A stretch of 44,102 nt of DNA from contig CALUIB010000022.1 of the NCBI GenBank assembly GCA_944320595.1, forward strand, positions 1 to 44,102. Direction: 5' to 3'. The translations under genes were made by a program, and so were the position numbers. This document shows, piece by piece, positions 33,901 to 41,849 of this stretch (positions are counted from its first letter, which is position 1; each line of letters starts with the position of its first letter). A model generated the notes under the pieces. That model was not told the origin of the DNA and made no database searches. It worked only from the letters and a program-made list of their open reading frames with translations. This stretch comes from an uncultured Muribaculaceae bacterium. Its GTDB lineage: Bacteria; Bacteroidota; Bacteroidia; Bacteroidales; Muribaculaceae.

Positions 33901-36466
33901 AATGAACACCACTACCGACGAAGAGGGCAATTACCGCTTCGACCTGGTGAATACAGGCACCTACCATGTTTCATACAGCGTATATGGCTACTACGAACAC
34001 ACCGATGAAATAACCATCACCGGCGACGACGACACTCCAGTGACAAACAACGTGCAATTGGAGGAAATGAAGCGTTGCAATCTAACGCTAACCGTCACAA
34101 ACGGCCTGGACAACGTGGCCGGGGCGGCAGTTTCGCTAAACGGGTACAGCCAATTGACAGGCACAACGGACAACGACGGGCAACTCACGTTCAACGACGT
34201 GATTTGCAGCGAATACACGGCCGTCATCGAATCGCAAGACTACACGACACTGCACGACACGCTGCAACTGAGCGGCGACAATGCCACCGAAACGCTCACA
34301 TTCACCGTAAAGCCCAAAGCATACCCAGTAGATGGCTTCACAATGGCACCTGGCGATGCACCGGTACTCAGTTGGAACGCTCCTGTACGCGTCAATGAAC
34401 GCCGCTACGACGACGGTGTAGCCACAACACGCGCGGGAGGCGCTGCCACTGCCGAGGGGCAGAAACTCTACAAGGCCGTATTCGGCATTATAGAGGAAAA
34501 TGCAGGCTCAATAAAACAAGTGTCGTGGTACTTGGTAGAAACCGAGGGCAAAACCGAGCGCACAGTCAACTTGTTTGTGTTCAACCTCGACAGCGACGGT
34601 TCGCCCGAACTGACGCCGGTATATGAAGTCAACGGCATCACGTCCACCGTCAACGAGTGGTTCACCTACACGCTCGACGAGCCTTACAGCACCGACAGGC
34701 CATTCTTCATCGCCCTGTCATGCACCGACGAATACCTGGGCCTGGGTGTCGATGGCAGTTATTTCAACCCCACCGACGAATATCCGTTCCGTGAAATGCT
34801 GCAATACTATTCCACCAACTACACCCAGCAATTCTACCCGTCGGCTATATGGTATAAAGGCAATTTCATGATACGCCTGCAAATGGCCGACGCAATACCC
34901 GAAGCACCGGGTTCAACCGACTTGCTGCAAGGATACAATGTTTACCGTTTCCTTGCCGCCGACCGCGACAACCGCGGCAACTGGCAGACCATAGCCGACC
35001 ACACAGCGGCCACCACGTTCACCGATGACAATCTTGCTGCAATGCCGCAAGGCTATTACCAATATGCCGTGACAGCAGCATGGGGCGACATGATTGAATC
35101 GGAACCGGTGGTGAGCGAAATAGTGGAGAAAGATATGCTCACGGCCGTGACGCTGCAATTCTCCACCAAAGTGCAATCGCAATCGGCACTCGACGGCACC
35201 ACCGTGCAACTCGTTTCTACCGACGGCGAATACCGTTACACAGCGACGGTGGCCGACGGACAGCGCAACTGCACGATACGCGACGTGAGCAAGGGCAGCT
35301 ACCGTCTCACTGTGGTCAGCAACCGCTTCGAGACCATATCGGAAGAAATCAGCCCCGATACCGAAGATGCCTACACATTCAGCTACACGCTCGACGAAAA
35401 ACTTACCGCACCGGTCAACCTCACGGCTTCGCCGGCTGCCGAAGATGGCACATACGACCTTACTTGGAACTTAACCTCCAACATATTCGAGGACTTTGAG
35501 AGCCATCCCGACTTTACTCTCAATTCGCCGGGAGAAATCGGCTGGAGCTACCTTGACAACGACGACAACGAAAGAACCTACGGATTGAGCGCAAACGGCG
35601 AACAAGTCATATATGACAACTGGGGCACACCCACGGCATATATAATCTTCAACCCGTCAACCACCGATCCGCGCAGCGACAGCGACGGCAACATCAATGC
35701 CTACAGCGGCAGCAAGTTCCTCGGCTCGTTTGCATCAAGCAGCGGGGCCAACGACGACTTCATCATCTCGCCCGAACTTTTCTTCGACAGCGATTTCGAG
35801 TTCTCTTTCTACGCCCGCTCCTACAGCGATGTTTATGGCACCGACAAGATGATGGTGGGATATTCGCTCACCGACATCGAGCCCGAGTCGTTCACCTGGC
35901 TCAACAACGGCCTGGAAATCACCGTACCGGCCTATCTGTGGACGCATTACACCTACACCATCCCGGCGGCCGCCAAGTATGTCACCATACGCTGCGTGTC
36001 AAACGACACATTCCTCTTCATGGTAGATGACATCCAAATTGGCAGCGGCGAGGCTGCACCGTTCCGCACATTCGCCCAAAAGTTTGAAATATACCTTGAC
36101 GGCGAGAAGAAAGGCGAAACCACCGACAACACCTACCAGATAGCCGCCGACGGAGGCCGGCACACCATCGGTGTGAAAGCCATCTACGAGACCGGCGAAT
36201 CGGAAATGTCGGAAATCACAGTGGGCAGCACCACCTCGGTGGAATTAACCGGCGGCAACAGCGGCCAAGTATTCTACAGCAACCGCAGATTGTGGTTCCA
36301 AGGCCTGGCAGAAGAAGCGCAGATTTACTCCTCGACAGGAGTGAGGGTGATGGCCGTCGCCAATGCCGAGGGCGGCATCGACCTCAACGAGCTTGAACGC
36401 GGCGTTTACATCGCCTCCGTGATAATCGACGGCAAGAGAAACATTGTAAAATTCATAATCCGATAA
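30953..36466 (+). CDS. Giant T9SS cargo: multidomain adhesin with cleaved-adhesin domains
   Basis: An 1837-residue exported protein from ATG 30953 (signal peptide MKRILFILLILAWISPEIRAQ); a TTG two codons earlier is less likely. Approximate order: beta-propeller-like region (60-300), two fibronectin III domains (310-505), a choice-of-anchor J/cleaved-adhesin domain (508-670, PYFEDFQDNDFSNLW), a CARDB-like domain (672-775), an all-beta segment, two carboxypeptidase-regulatory-like domains (958-1125), another beta region and fibronectin-like domain (1150-1390), a third regulatory-like domain, a second cleaved-adhesin domain (1511-1700, IFEDFESHPDFTL) and a type A sorting domain (GVYIASVIIDGKRNIVKFIIR as the end). 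Gingipains and HagA use the same cleaved-adhesin domain. No catalytic motif is seen. Confidence 0.85.
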   Translation: MKRILFILLILAWISPEIRAQYVNADLGRPDVPFSLATRDKLVQNNYVSTRMASLPIQKAMPVIPDKTAYVFLLDNNDIPEYMGMASFQIPKPDVYTLLSPSSWEHVVYSGVYAEDTYYAYVCRVNIVSGAAFPTELATFNFQTNTWRTVCQLNGKGGETISDLTYDYSTGTAYAIKNTGLFQTTLYEFSLTDGSLTEVCPLDATTYILAIACNYDGEMYGIGSGGGLYRIDKQTGSLSLVGNTGYMPWFLQSMEFDHTDGTLYWAGADAEHTFLATIDTATAAAVEIGTFVQGCNTTGIHIPFTRVKPGAPGAATNFSAQPGQKGELYAQLSWTNPVIDPFGSILTDRDIDVRIYRDGDLIHEITGTEPGAQLSYRDGEPAAGSHEYSIVAYNGVGAGETAKQEVWIGEDYPNEPQNITISALNGSVNLTWDVSETGAHGGWVNKARLYSTIVREQDGTTVLDRQIAYNGTDDNLTSTGKWSYRIIVSDENGNSAEAKTDLIVAGPALPLPYFEDFQDNDFSNLWTVRNENGDTLYWKHTNFHYDDGARYLQYRMSQVDQANDYVIAPPVTLQAGKDYLISFDARIQRMHLMSQEKIEVFVAPSPTKGAETTTVQELTLGDYDTNWATRQIEFSPAATGDYYTGLYLHSDPDQNWVCIDNFRIEEIYYYDLEVTAFTGPNSAIANMNSTYGITVHNKGSREVSDFTVRIVDKAGNTLGETHPEAPLAAGETATYQVTINLQQTGNYQVYAEVVIPTDGDQSNNKTGEPFDINVHTNGDFSIMIGETAGITARDDNGMPFMKSNPNNVWTQSIYLASEINATNGLITQMEWYGSGFDIYPVEFPVKIYLGNTSASNLSSGELPTSEMTLVYDGIMSFANAGQKAATIKFTQPFNYTGGNMVVCIYRENTASSPDWRGVTGGMEIFYAQSAALRYWDGFRGDTLDFKPVVSIFMDATGNSLSGTVTSTDGTPLAGVKVTVNENGMNTTTDEEGNYRFDLVNTGTYHVSYSVYGYYEHTDEITITGDDDTPVTNNVQLEEMKRCNLTLTVTNGLDNVAGAAVSLNGYSQLTGTTDNDGQLTFNDVICSEYTAVIESQDYTTLHDTLQLSGDNATETLTFTVKPKAYPVDGFTMAPGDAPVLSWNAPVRVNERRYDDGVATTRAGGAATAEGQKLYKAVFGIIEENAGSIKQVSWYLVETEGKTERTVNLFVFNLDSDGSPELTPVYEVNGITSTVNEWFTYTLDEPYSTDRPFFIALSCTDEYLGLGVDGSYFNPTDEYPFREMLQYYSTNYTQQFYPSAIWYKGNFMIRLQMADAIPEAPGSTDLLQGYNVYRFLAADRDNRGNWQTIADHTAATTFTDDNLAAMPQGYYQYAVTAAWGDMIESEPVVSEIVEKDMLTAVTLQFSTKVQSQSALDGTTVQLVSTDGEYRYTATVADGQRNCTIRDVSKGSYRLTVVSNRFETISEEISPDTEDAYTFSYTLDEKLTAPVNLTASPAAEDGTYDLTWNLTSNIFEDFESHPDFTLNSPGEIGWSYLDNDDNERTYGLSANGEQVIYDNWGTPTAYIIFNPSTTDPRSDSDGNINAYSGSKFLGSFASSSGANDDFIISPELFFDSDFEFSFYARSYSDVYGTDKMMVGYSLTDIEPESFTWLNNGLEITVPAYLWTHYTYTIPAAAKYVTIRCVSNDTFLFMVDDIQIGSGEAAPFRTFAQKFEIYLDGEKKGETTDNTYQIAADGGRHTIGVKAIYETGESEMSEITVGSTTSVELTGGNSGQVFYSNRRLWFQGLAEEAQIYSSTGVRVMAVANAEGGIDLNELERGVYIASVIIDGKRNIVKFIIR

Positions 36467-36482
36467 CACATAAAAGACAATA

Positions 36483-39350
36483 ATGAAATCAATAAAGCAT
36501 ACAACCGGCCGCATAGCCGCCACAGTTGCCGCAATGGCACTGTCGGTGGCCGCGTGGGCAGTTCCGGCCAAGCCGGGCTTGCTCACGGTGAAGATGGCCG
36601 ACGGCTCCACAATCAAAGTCAGGATAGTGGGCGACGAGTGGGGGCATTACTACGTGTCGGAAGACGGGCTGCTGCTTACCCGCGGTGCCGATGACTACTT
36701 CTACTATTCAGACTACGATGACGCAACCGGGACGCTGAAAGCGACTTCTGTCCGCGCCAACGACGTGCAACAGCGCAGTGCCAACGAACGCGACTTCGTG
36801 TCAACGCGCAGCAAGCAGCTTCCGGCTTCGCTCAAAAAGATGCCCGCACAGCGACGCAAAATCCGCCTGGCCGAAAAGCAAGCTGCCATGATGAAAAGCG
36901 GCAGCGACCATAACATCAAGGACTTCCCCACCACAGGCAAGCAAAAGACCCTTGCCATATTAGTGGAATTCAAGGATCGCAAGTTCCAGACTCCCGACCC
37001 CCATAACACTTTCCACGACTTCATGATGAAGGAGGGGTTCTCCCACGAGAATGGTGCGCACTTCAGCGTCAGGGATTACTACACCACCTGCTCGGGCGGA
37101 GCGTTTGAACCCGAATTCGACGTTTACGGCCCCGTGACGCTCTCGCAAAACCTTGCATACTACGGAGGAAACGACATCTACGGCAACGACGACAAGCCCG
37201 AGGAAATGGTAATCGAAGCCTGCCGGCTGCTCGATGACCAAATCGATTTCTCGCAATACGACCGCAACAGCGACGGCTGGGTTGACAACGTGTATATATT
37301 CTACGCCGGCTATAGTGAGGCCGAAGGCGCTTCGGCCAACTCGATATGGCCGCACTCGTGGGATATATGGATCGGTGCCGGGCAACGGCTCGTGCTCGAC
37401 GGCGTGCAAATAGGCCCGTACGGGTGTTCCCAGGAACTCAATATCCAAAACGACCAATTAGTGGGAATCGGAGTATTTTGCCACGAATTCGGCCACGTGC
37501 TTGGATTGATAGACCTATACGACACTCAATATGGCGGCCTGGCATTCACCCCGGGCGAATACTCGCTGATGGACGCGGGCGAGTACACCGACAATTCCAA
37601 CACGCCGCCCTATCTCACCGCCTACGAACGGTGGGTGCTGGGCTGGCACACACCCACGCTCATCGACCGGGCAATGAACGCCACCCTGCCCCCCATCTCG
37701 GACGAAATGATGCAAAGCTACATGATTGAAACCACCAATCCCAACGAGATGTATATCCTTGAAAACCGCCAGCAGCAGGGATACGACGAGTTCATCCCGG
37801 GCCACGGTATGCTGGTGTGGCACATCGACTTCGACGAAGACAGCTGGACGGGCAACGATGCCAATATCATCTCCACCCACCAGCGCGTTGACATAGTGGA
37901 AGCCGACGGGATGCCCACCGAAGAGAGCCGCGCCGGAGACCCGTTCCCGGGCACGGCACACATCACGTCTTTCACCGACAACAGCTACCCGTCGATGAAG
38001 GACTGGAGCGGAAACGCGCTAAATTTGCCAATCACCGAAATTTCCGAAGATGAAAACGGCATAATCACATTCAAGGTGCTGGGCGGCGTATTTGAACTCG
38101 ACGCAGTGAAAGTGGAAGTACCCACCGATGTCACAGCCACAAGTTTCACCCTGTCGTGGAACTCGGTGGCCAGAGCCAACGAATTCCTGCTAAACCTTTA
38201 CGTTATGAACGGCAGCAACAGGGAATATGTTTACCAAAACTACTCGATAGGCAACGTGAACCGCTACACAGTGACAGGGCTGCAGCCCGAGACAACCTAC
38301 TACGCCACCATCTCGGCAAGCGACGGCAGCCACCTGTCGGCCGAGAGCAACGTGGTCTCGGCCACTACGCTCGAACCCGACTTTAGTTTCTACGTGCCGA
38401 CGGTACTCGAAGCCACAGCGGTGACAGGAAACTCATTTGTGGCCAACTGGGAACCGCTCGATGAAGCCACTTGCTATTACCTCACCGTGCTAAACCGCAA
38501 CAATTCGGGGCAGCAGGTGGAAAGCATCGACTTCATCGATGCCGCCGACAGTTTCCCCGATGGATGGACTACCAACTGCAACAGCTTTGTCATCACCGAC
38601 GGCTGCTTCGGCGTGGCCGCACCGTCTCTCAGCATGAGGCAAACCGGGTCATACGTCACATCTCCGCTATACCAGGGAGAAATTTCTCAAATCACATTCT
38701 GGTATAAAGGCGCATATATGGATCCCACCAACATCGCCGTGGTACAAATGTCGGCCGATGGCGAAGACTGGGAAATACTCGACTACCTCGACGTGGCAAG
38801 CCAGACGGGCAACTATGCCATGTATGGCGACGGGCAGACGATAACCCTGCCCGACGGCATTCGCCAATTCCGCATATACTTTGAGAAGGCCGACGGCGGC
38901 ACCGGCGGGTTCGTGTATATCGACGACATCCGCGTAGTGGTTGAAGGTTACGACGAGCCTATCGTTGTGGAGGGTTACGATGACCTCGACGTGGGCAACG
39001 TGCTGTCATGCACCGTCACCGGGCTGCTCCCCGACACGCAATACCTGTACCATGTGCGCGCATACAACGGCTCGATGTACTCGCTTTCGTCGCCCGACAT
39101 GGCCGTCACCACATCGCAGTTCGGCGCAGTGACCGACGCCATGGCCGATGCATCGTTCTCGGCCTACGCCACTGGCGGCAACATCATGGTAAAGGCCCAA
39201 GCTGGCAGCACCATTGAGGTATATACCACGGCAGGTACCAAGGTTGCCGACGAAACCATGCCTTATGCAGCCACAGCAGCGATAGCCGTGCCGCAAGGCA
39301 TCTACATAGTGAAGTGCGGCACAGCCGTCACCAAAGTGATAGTGCCGTAA
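36483..39350 (+). CDS. T9SS cargo: secreted M6 family metalloprotease
   Basis: A 955-residue zinc protease of the immune inhibitor A (M6) family. Signal peptide about 1-27; pro-region about 28-145 with basic KKMPAQRRKIRL. The catalytic domain follows (about 150-535; KTLAILVEFKD, then HEFGHVLGLIDLYD at 334-347, i.e. HExxHxxxxxD, and SLMDAGEY with the Met-turn). Then come two fibronectin III domains (about 542-720), the second interrupted by a cleaved-adhesin-like domain (678-830), and a type A T9SS sorting domain (IEVYTTAGTKVADETM, GIYIVKCGTAVTKVIVP). It starts 16 bp after the adhesin gene. Expected to be released or surface-anchored and to digest host or dietary proteins, or to process its operon partners (inference). 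Confidence 0.9.
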   Translation: MKSIKHTTGRIAATVAAMALSVAAWAVPAKPGLLTVKMADGSTIKVRIVGDEWGHYYVSEDGLLLTRGADDYFYYSDYDDATGTLKATSVRANDVQQRSANERDFVSTRSKQLPASLKKMPAQRRKIRLAEKQAAMMKSGSDHNIKDFPTTGKQKTLAILVEFKDRKFQTPDPHNTFHDFMMKEGFSHENGAHFSVRDYYTTCSGGAFEPEFDVYGPVTLSQNLAYYGGNDIYGNDDKPEEMVIEACRLLDDQIDFSQYDRNSDGWVDNVYIFYAGYSEAEGASANSIWPHSWDIWIGAGQRLVLDGVQIGPYGCSQELNIQNDQLVGIGVFCHEFGHVLGLIDLYDTQYGGLAFTPGEYSLMDAGEYTDNSNTPPYLTAYERWVLGWHTPTLIDRAMNATLPPISDEMMQSYMIETTNPNEMYILENRQQQGYDEFIPGHGMLVWHIDFDEDSWTGNDANIISTHQRVDIVEADGMPTEESRAGDPFPGTAHITSFTDNSYPSMKDWSGNALNLPITEISEDENGIITFKVLGGVFELDAVKVEVPTDVTATSFTLSWNSVARANEFLLNLYVMNGSNREYVYQNYSIGNVNRYTVTGLQPETTYYATISASDGSHLSAESNVVSATTLEPDFSFYVPTVLEATAVTGNSFVANWEPLDEATCYYLTVLNRNNSGQQVESIDFIDAADSFPDGWTTNCNSFVITDGCFGVAAPSLSMRQTGSYVTSPLYQGEISQITFWYKGAYMDPTNIAVVQMSADGEDWEILDYLDVASQTGNYAMYGDGQTITLPDGIRQFRIYFEKADGGTGGFVYIDDIRVVVEGYDEPIVVEGYDDLDVGNVLSCTVTGLLPDTQYLYHVRAYNGSMYSLSSPDMAVTTSQFGAVTDAMADASFSAYATGGNIMVKAQAGSTIEVYTTAGTKVADETMPYAATAAIAVPQGIYIVKCGTAVTKVIVP

Positions 39351-39373
39351 CAAGCACACAATCCACACAGCAA

Positions 39374-39417
39374 AACTACAGGCGGATAGCTGCGAGCTGT
39401 CCGCCTGTAGTTTTTTA
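39374..39417 (+). terminator. Terminator of the T9SS cargo operon
   Basis: AACTACAGGCGGA (39374-39386) pairs with TCCGCCTGTAGTT (39400-39412) and a TTTTTT run follows. Confidence 0.9.
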
Positions 39418-39496
39418 TTGCCGTCCACTAAATGCGATATGTACTGGAAACGTAGGAGGGTATAATAATTTCAGTGTACCTCATTTTAGCGAGCAT

Positions 39497-39661
39497 CAAT
39501 AAATTCTAATTTATTAGTGTCCGATAAACATATTCAATAGTCTGATTATCAGCATTGTTCTCATAGATAAGCCTCTTTGTTAAAGTTGCTACTTAATTCA
39601 ATGTATATCAATAAGTTATTGACGGTTTGAAAATTTTTATCGGACAGCAATAATTCTAATT
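39497..39661. mobile_element. MITE-like element with 10-bp terminal inverted repeats
   Basis: GTCCGATAAA (39519-39528) and TTTATCGGAC (39636-39645) are perfect inverted repeats bounding 127 bp. Just outside are near-identical direct repeats, CAATAAATTCTAATT (39497-39511) and CAATAATTCTAATT (39648-39661), like a target duplication. The region is much more AT-rich than its surroundings. The minus strand has a 28-residue open frame (39592-39506; LTKRLIYENNADNQTIEYVY inside it) that runs through one end, possibly the last codons of a lost transposase. No transposase gene is present. Confidence 0.5.
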
Positions 39662-39736
39662 AGCTAATTTATCAACATCTTTTGTGGCAATGCGGCACAA
39701 TACATCGCTACCCTTTTGTCTTTTAAACAAAGCTAT

Positions 39737-41722
39737 TCAGTAACGCTGGTAGGTGAGGGATAAGACTTGAAACTCGGTGCGGCGGTTGATTTGGTCGGCT
39801 GCGGCCTGGTCCTCGGGCGACAGCTGCTCGATGAATTCCTCGGTAAGCTCGTCGCCCTCCTTGAATTGTGGGTACAGGCGAGCTATGCGCTTGGTCACCA
39901 CCTTTGGCCGAGTCTCGCCGTAGCCATGCGGCTGCAACCGGGCCATGTCGATGCCAGCAGCCACAAGGTAATCTACAACCGACTGCGCACGGCGCAGCGA
40001 CAGTGCATCGTTGTAGGCATTCGAGCCCCAGCGGTCGGTATGCGAGGCCATCTCGATTGTCACATTGGGGTTCTCATTGAGTATCTCCACAAGCTCGTCG
40101 AGCGCAACCTTCGATTCGGGGCGCAAGTCGGCCTTGTCGTAATCATAGAATATGTTTTCAAGCACCTGTGGCTTGTTGATAGACGGCAAAAAGAATTCCA
40201 CGTAATACTCGGCATCCTCCTCGGCAATGTCGCTAACAAACTCCTGTTTCACATTCAAGTACCCCTTGGCACCGGCAAGCATCACATAGCGCACGCCGCG
40301 CTGCAAGTTGAACTCAAACGAGCCGTCGGGCTTGCCTATGGCCTTCTGGTTCGACCCGTCGTTGCCTACTATGCGTATCGTGGCATCGGGCACGGCATAC
40401 TCGTCCTTGTCGAGCACATAACCGGTAATGGTTATCTTCAGTTCGGGCTTTATGAAACTGAATATGTGGTCGTAGCCACGGGCATCGTTGCGGTTGGAAC
40501 TGAAGAACCCCGACTCGCCCTCTCCGAATGTTATGCCAAAGTCGTCGGCAGCCGAGTTGATGGGCGGTTTCATATTCTCCACCTTCCATGAGCCATCGGG
40601 CTGCAAGGTTGCCTTGAACAAGTCCAGCCCCCCCATGCCCGGATGCCCGTCGGATGCAAAATACAGCACACTGTCGGTGCGGCAATACGGGAAACGCTCG
40701 TCGCCAGGCGTATTGATTTGGTCGCCGAGGTTCTCAAGCGACCCCACCTGCTCCTTCAAGTTGATGCGCCACAAGTCCTTGCCACCCTGCCCACCGGGCA
40801 TATCGCTCGAAAAATACAGATAAGCACCGTCGGCCGAGACAGCAGGGTCGCCGTAGGCCGACAGCGTGTCGGCTGTAATTTCCACCTTCATAGGCTCGCT
40901 CCACTGCGCATCGCTGCGCTGCGAGGCGTAAATCTCCACCGACGTTCCGGCATTAAGTTCCCGCCGTGCCTTGGCAAGGTACATGGCCGACCCGTCGGGT
41001 GTGAACGACGTTATCCCTTCGTCAAACTCGGTGTTCACCCCCCCCTCGGCAGGCTCGGGACGTTGCCAATTGCCGTTTTCATCTTTCTTCGAGAAGAATA
41101 TGTCACACTTCTTGGTTCCCGTGATTTCGCTCTTGGTTTCGCCGGTGGCATCTTCGGTTGACGACGTAAAATACAGCTGGTCGAAATTACCGTCAAGAAA
41201 CATGGGACAGAAGTCGGCACGGCGCGAATTGAACAGCCGTGCGCTCTTCACTATGTAGCGAGTAGGCTCATCGCGCCACTGCAAGGCAAGGCGGCACCCT
41301 TCAAGCCCCACCTGCGACAAGCGGTGGTCGGGGACGTAGGTGAGAAACGTCTCATAATTCTTGATTGCCGCGGCATATTTCCCCTCGGCCTGCTGCGAAT
41401 GGGCAAGATAGAAGTATGCCATGCTGTCGGGATATTCATACCGCAAGGCATTCTGATAAGCGGCCGATGCGCGCGCCGACATATTCAGGCGGCGGTAGCA
41501 CTCGCCCATCTGGAACGCCACCATGCCGCGCGTGGGGCGTTCTTCACGGCTTTTCATCTTGTTGTAAACCTTGCGGTAGGTATTGGCGGCATCGAAATAC
41601 TCGCCACGCTGGTACTGCTCCTCGGCGTCGCTCAACTTTGCACCGCGGCAAGAACTGAGCACCACCGCGGCACAGACAGCCACCAGGGCAAGGCAGTATG
41701 TGATTTTCACTCTTATTCCCAT
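39737..41722 (-). CDS. PorE-like T9SS lipoprotein (TPR, propeller, CRD, OmpA)
   Basis: A 661-residue outer-membrane lipoprotein. The signal peptide ends in VVLSSC (lipobox Cys about residue 25). TPR-like helices follow (30-150; EEQYQRGEYFDAANTYRKVY), then PD40 beta-propeller blades (about 165-430; FDQLYFTSS, GITSFTPDGSAMYLAK, GDPAVSADGAYLYFSSDMPGG, FYFASDG-type strands), a carboxypeptidase-regulatory-like domain (435-520; GYVLDKDEYAVPDATIRIVG) and a C-terminal OmpA peptidoglycan-binding domain (540-655; NIFYDYDKADLRPES, ASHTDRWGSNAYN, LSLRRAQSVVDYL). This exact order is that of Porphyromonas gingivalis PorE (PG1058), a T9SS component tying the machine to peptidoglycan. Other OmpA/PD40 proteins look alike, so orthology is probable, not certain. 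It faces the T9SS cargo operon convergently. Confidence 0.82.
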   Translation of the reverse strand: MGIRVKITYCLALVAVCAAVVLSSCRGAKLSDAEEQYQRGEYFDAANTYRKVYNKMKSREERPTRGMVAFQMGECYRRLNMSARASAAYQNALRYEYPDSMAYFYLAHSQQAEGKYAAAIKNYETFLTYVPDHRLSQVGLEGCRLALQWRDEPTRYIVKSARLFNSRRADFCPMFLDGNFDQLYFTSSTEDATGETKSEITGTKKCDIFFSKKDENGNWQRPEPAEGGVNTEFDEGITSFTPDGSAMYLAKARRELNAGTSVEIYASQRSDAQWSEPMKVEITADTLSAYGDPAVSADGAYLYFSSDMPGGQGGKDLWRINLKEQVGSLENLGDQINTPGDERFPYCRTDSVLYFASDGHPGMGGLDLFKATLQPDGSWKVENMKPPINSAADDFGITFGEGESGFFSSNRNDARGYDHIFSFIKPELKITITGYVLDKDEYAVPDATIRIVGNDGSNQKAIGKPDGSFEFNLQRGVRYVMLAGAKGYLNVKQEFVSDIAEEDAEYYVEFFLPSINKPQVLENIFYDYDKADLRPESKVALDELVEILNENPNVTIEMASHTDRWGSNAYNDALSLRRAQSVVDYLVAAGIDMARLQPHGYGETRPKVVTKRIARLYPQFKEGDELTEEFIEQLSPEDQAAADQINRRTEFQVLSLTYQRY

Positions 41723-41770
41723 ATATAATGATTAACGTATTGCCTCCCTTAATATTTTCCTTAGAACCAC

Positions 41771-41819
41771 AAAAAAGCCGCGGCTGCCACTCTCATCGTG
41801 GCGCAGCCGCGGCTTTTTT
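41771..41819 (-). terminator. Terminator of rpoC
   Basis: AAAAAAGCCGCGGCTG (41771-41786) pairs with CAGCCGCGGCTTTTTT (41804-41819): a 10-bp GC-rich stem with A- and T-tracts. It serves rpoC on the minus strand; the porE-like gene starts 48 bp beyond. Confidence 0.9.
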
Positions 41820-41849
41820 GCTGTGTTATGTCTCTCCTTGGTGGATTGC

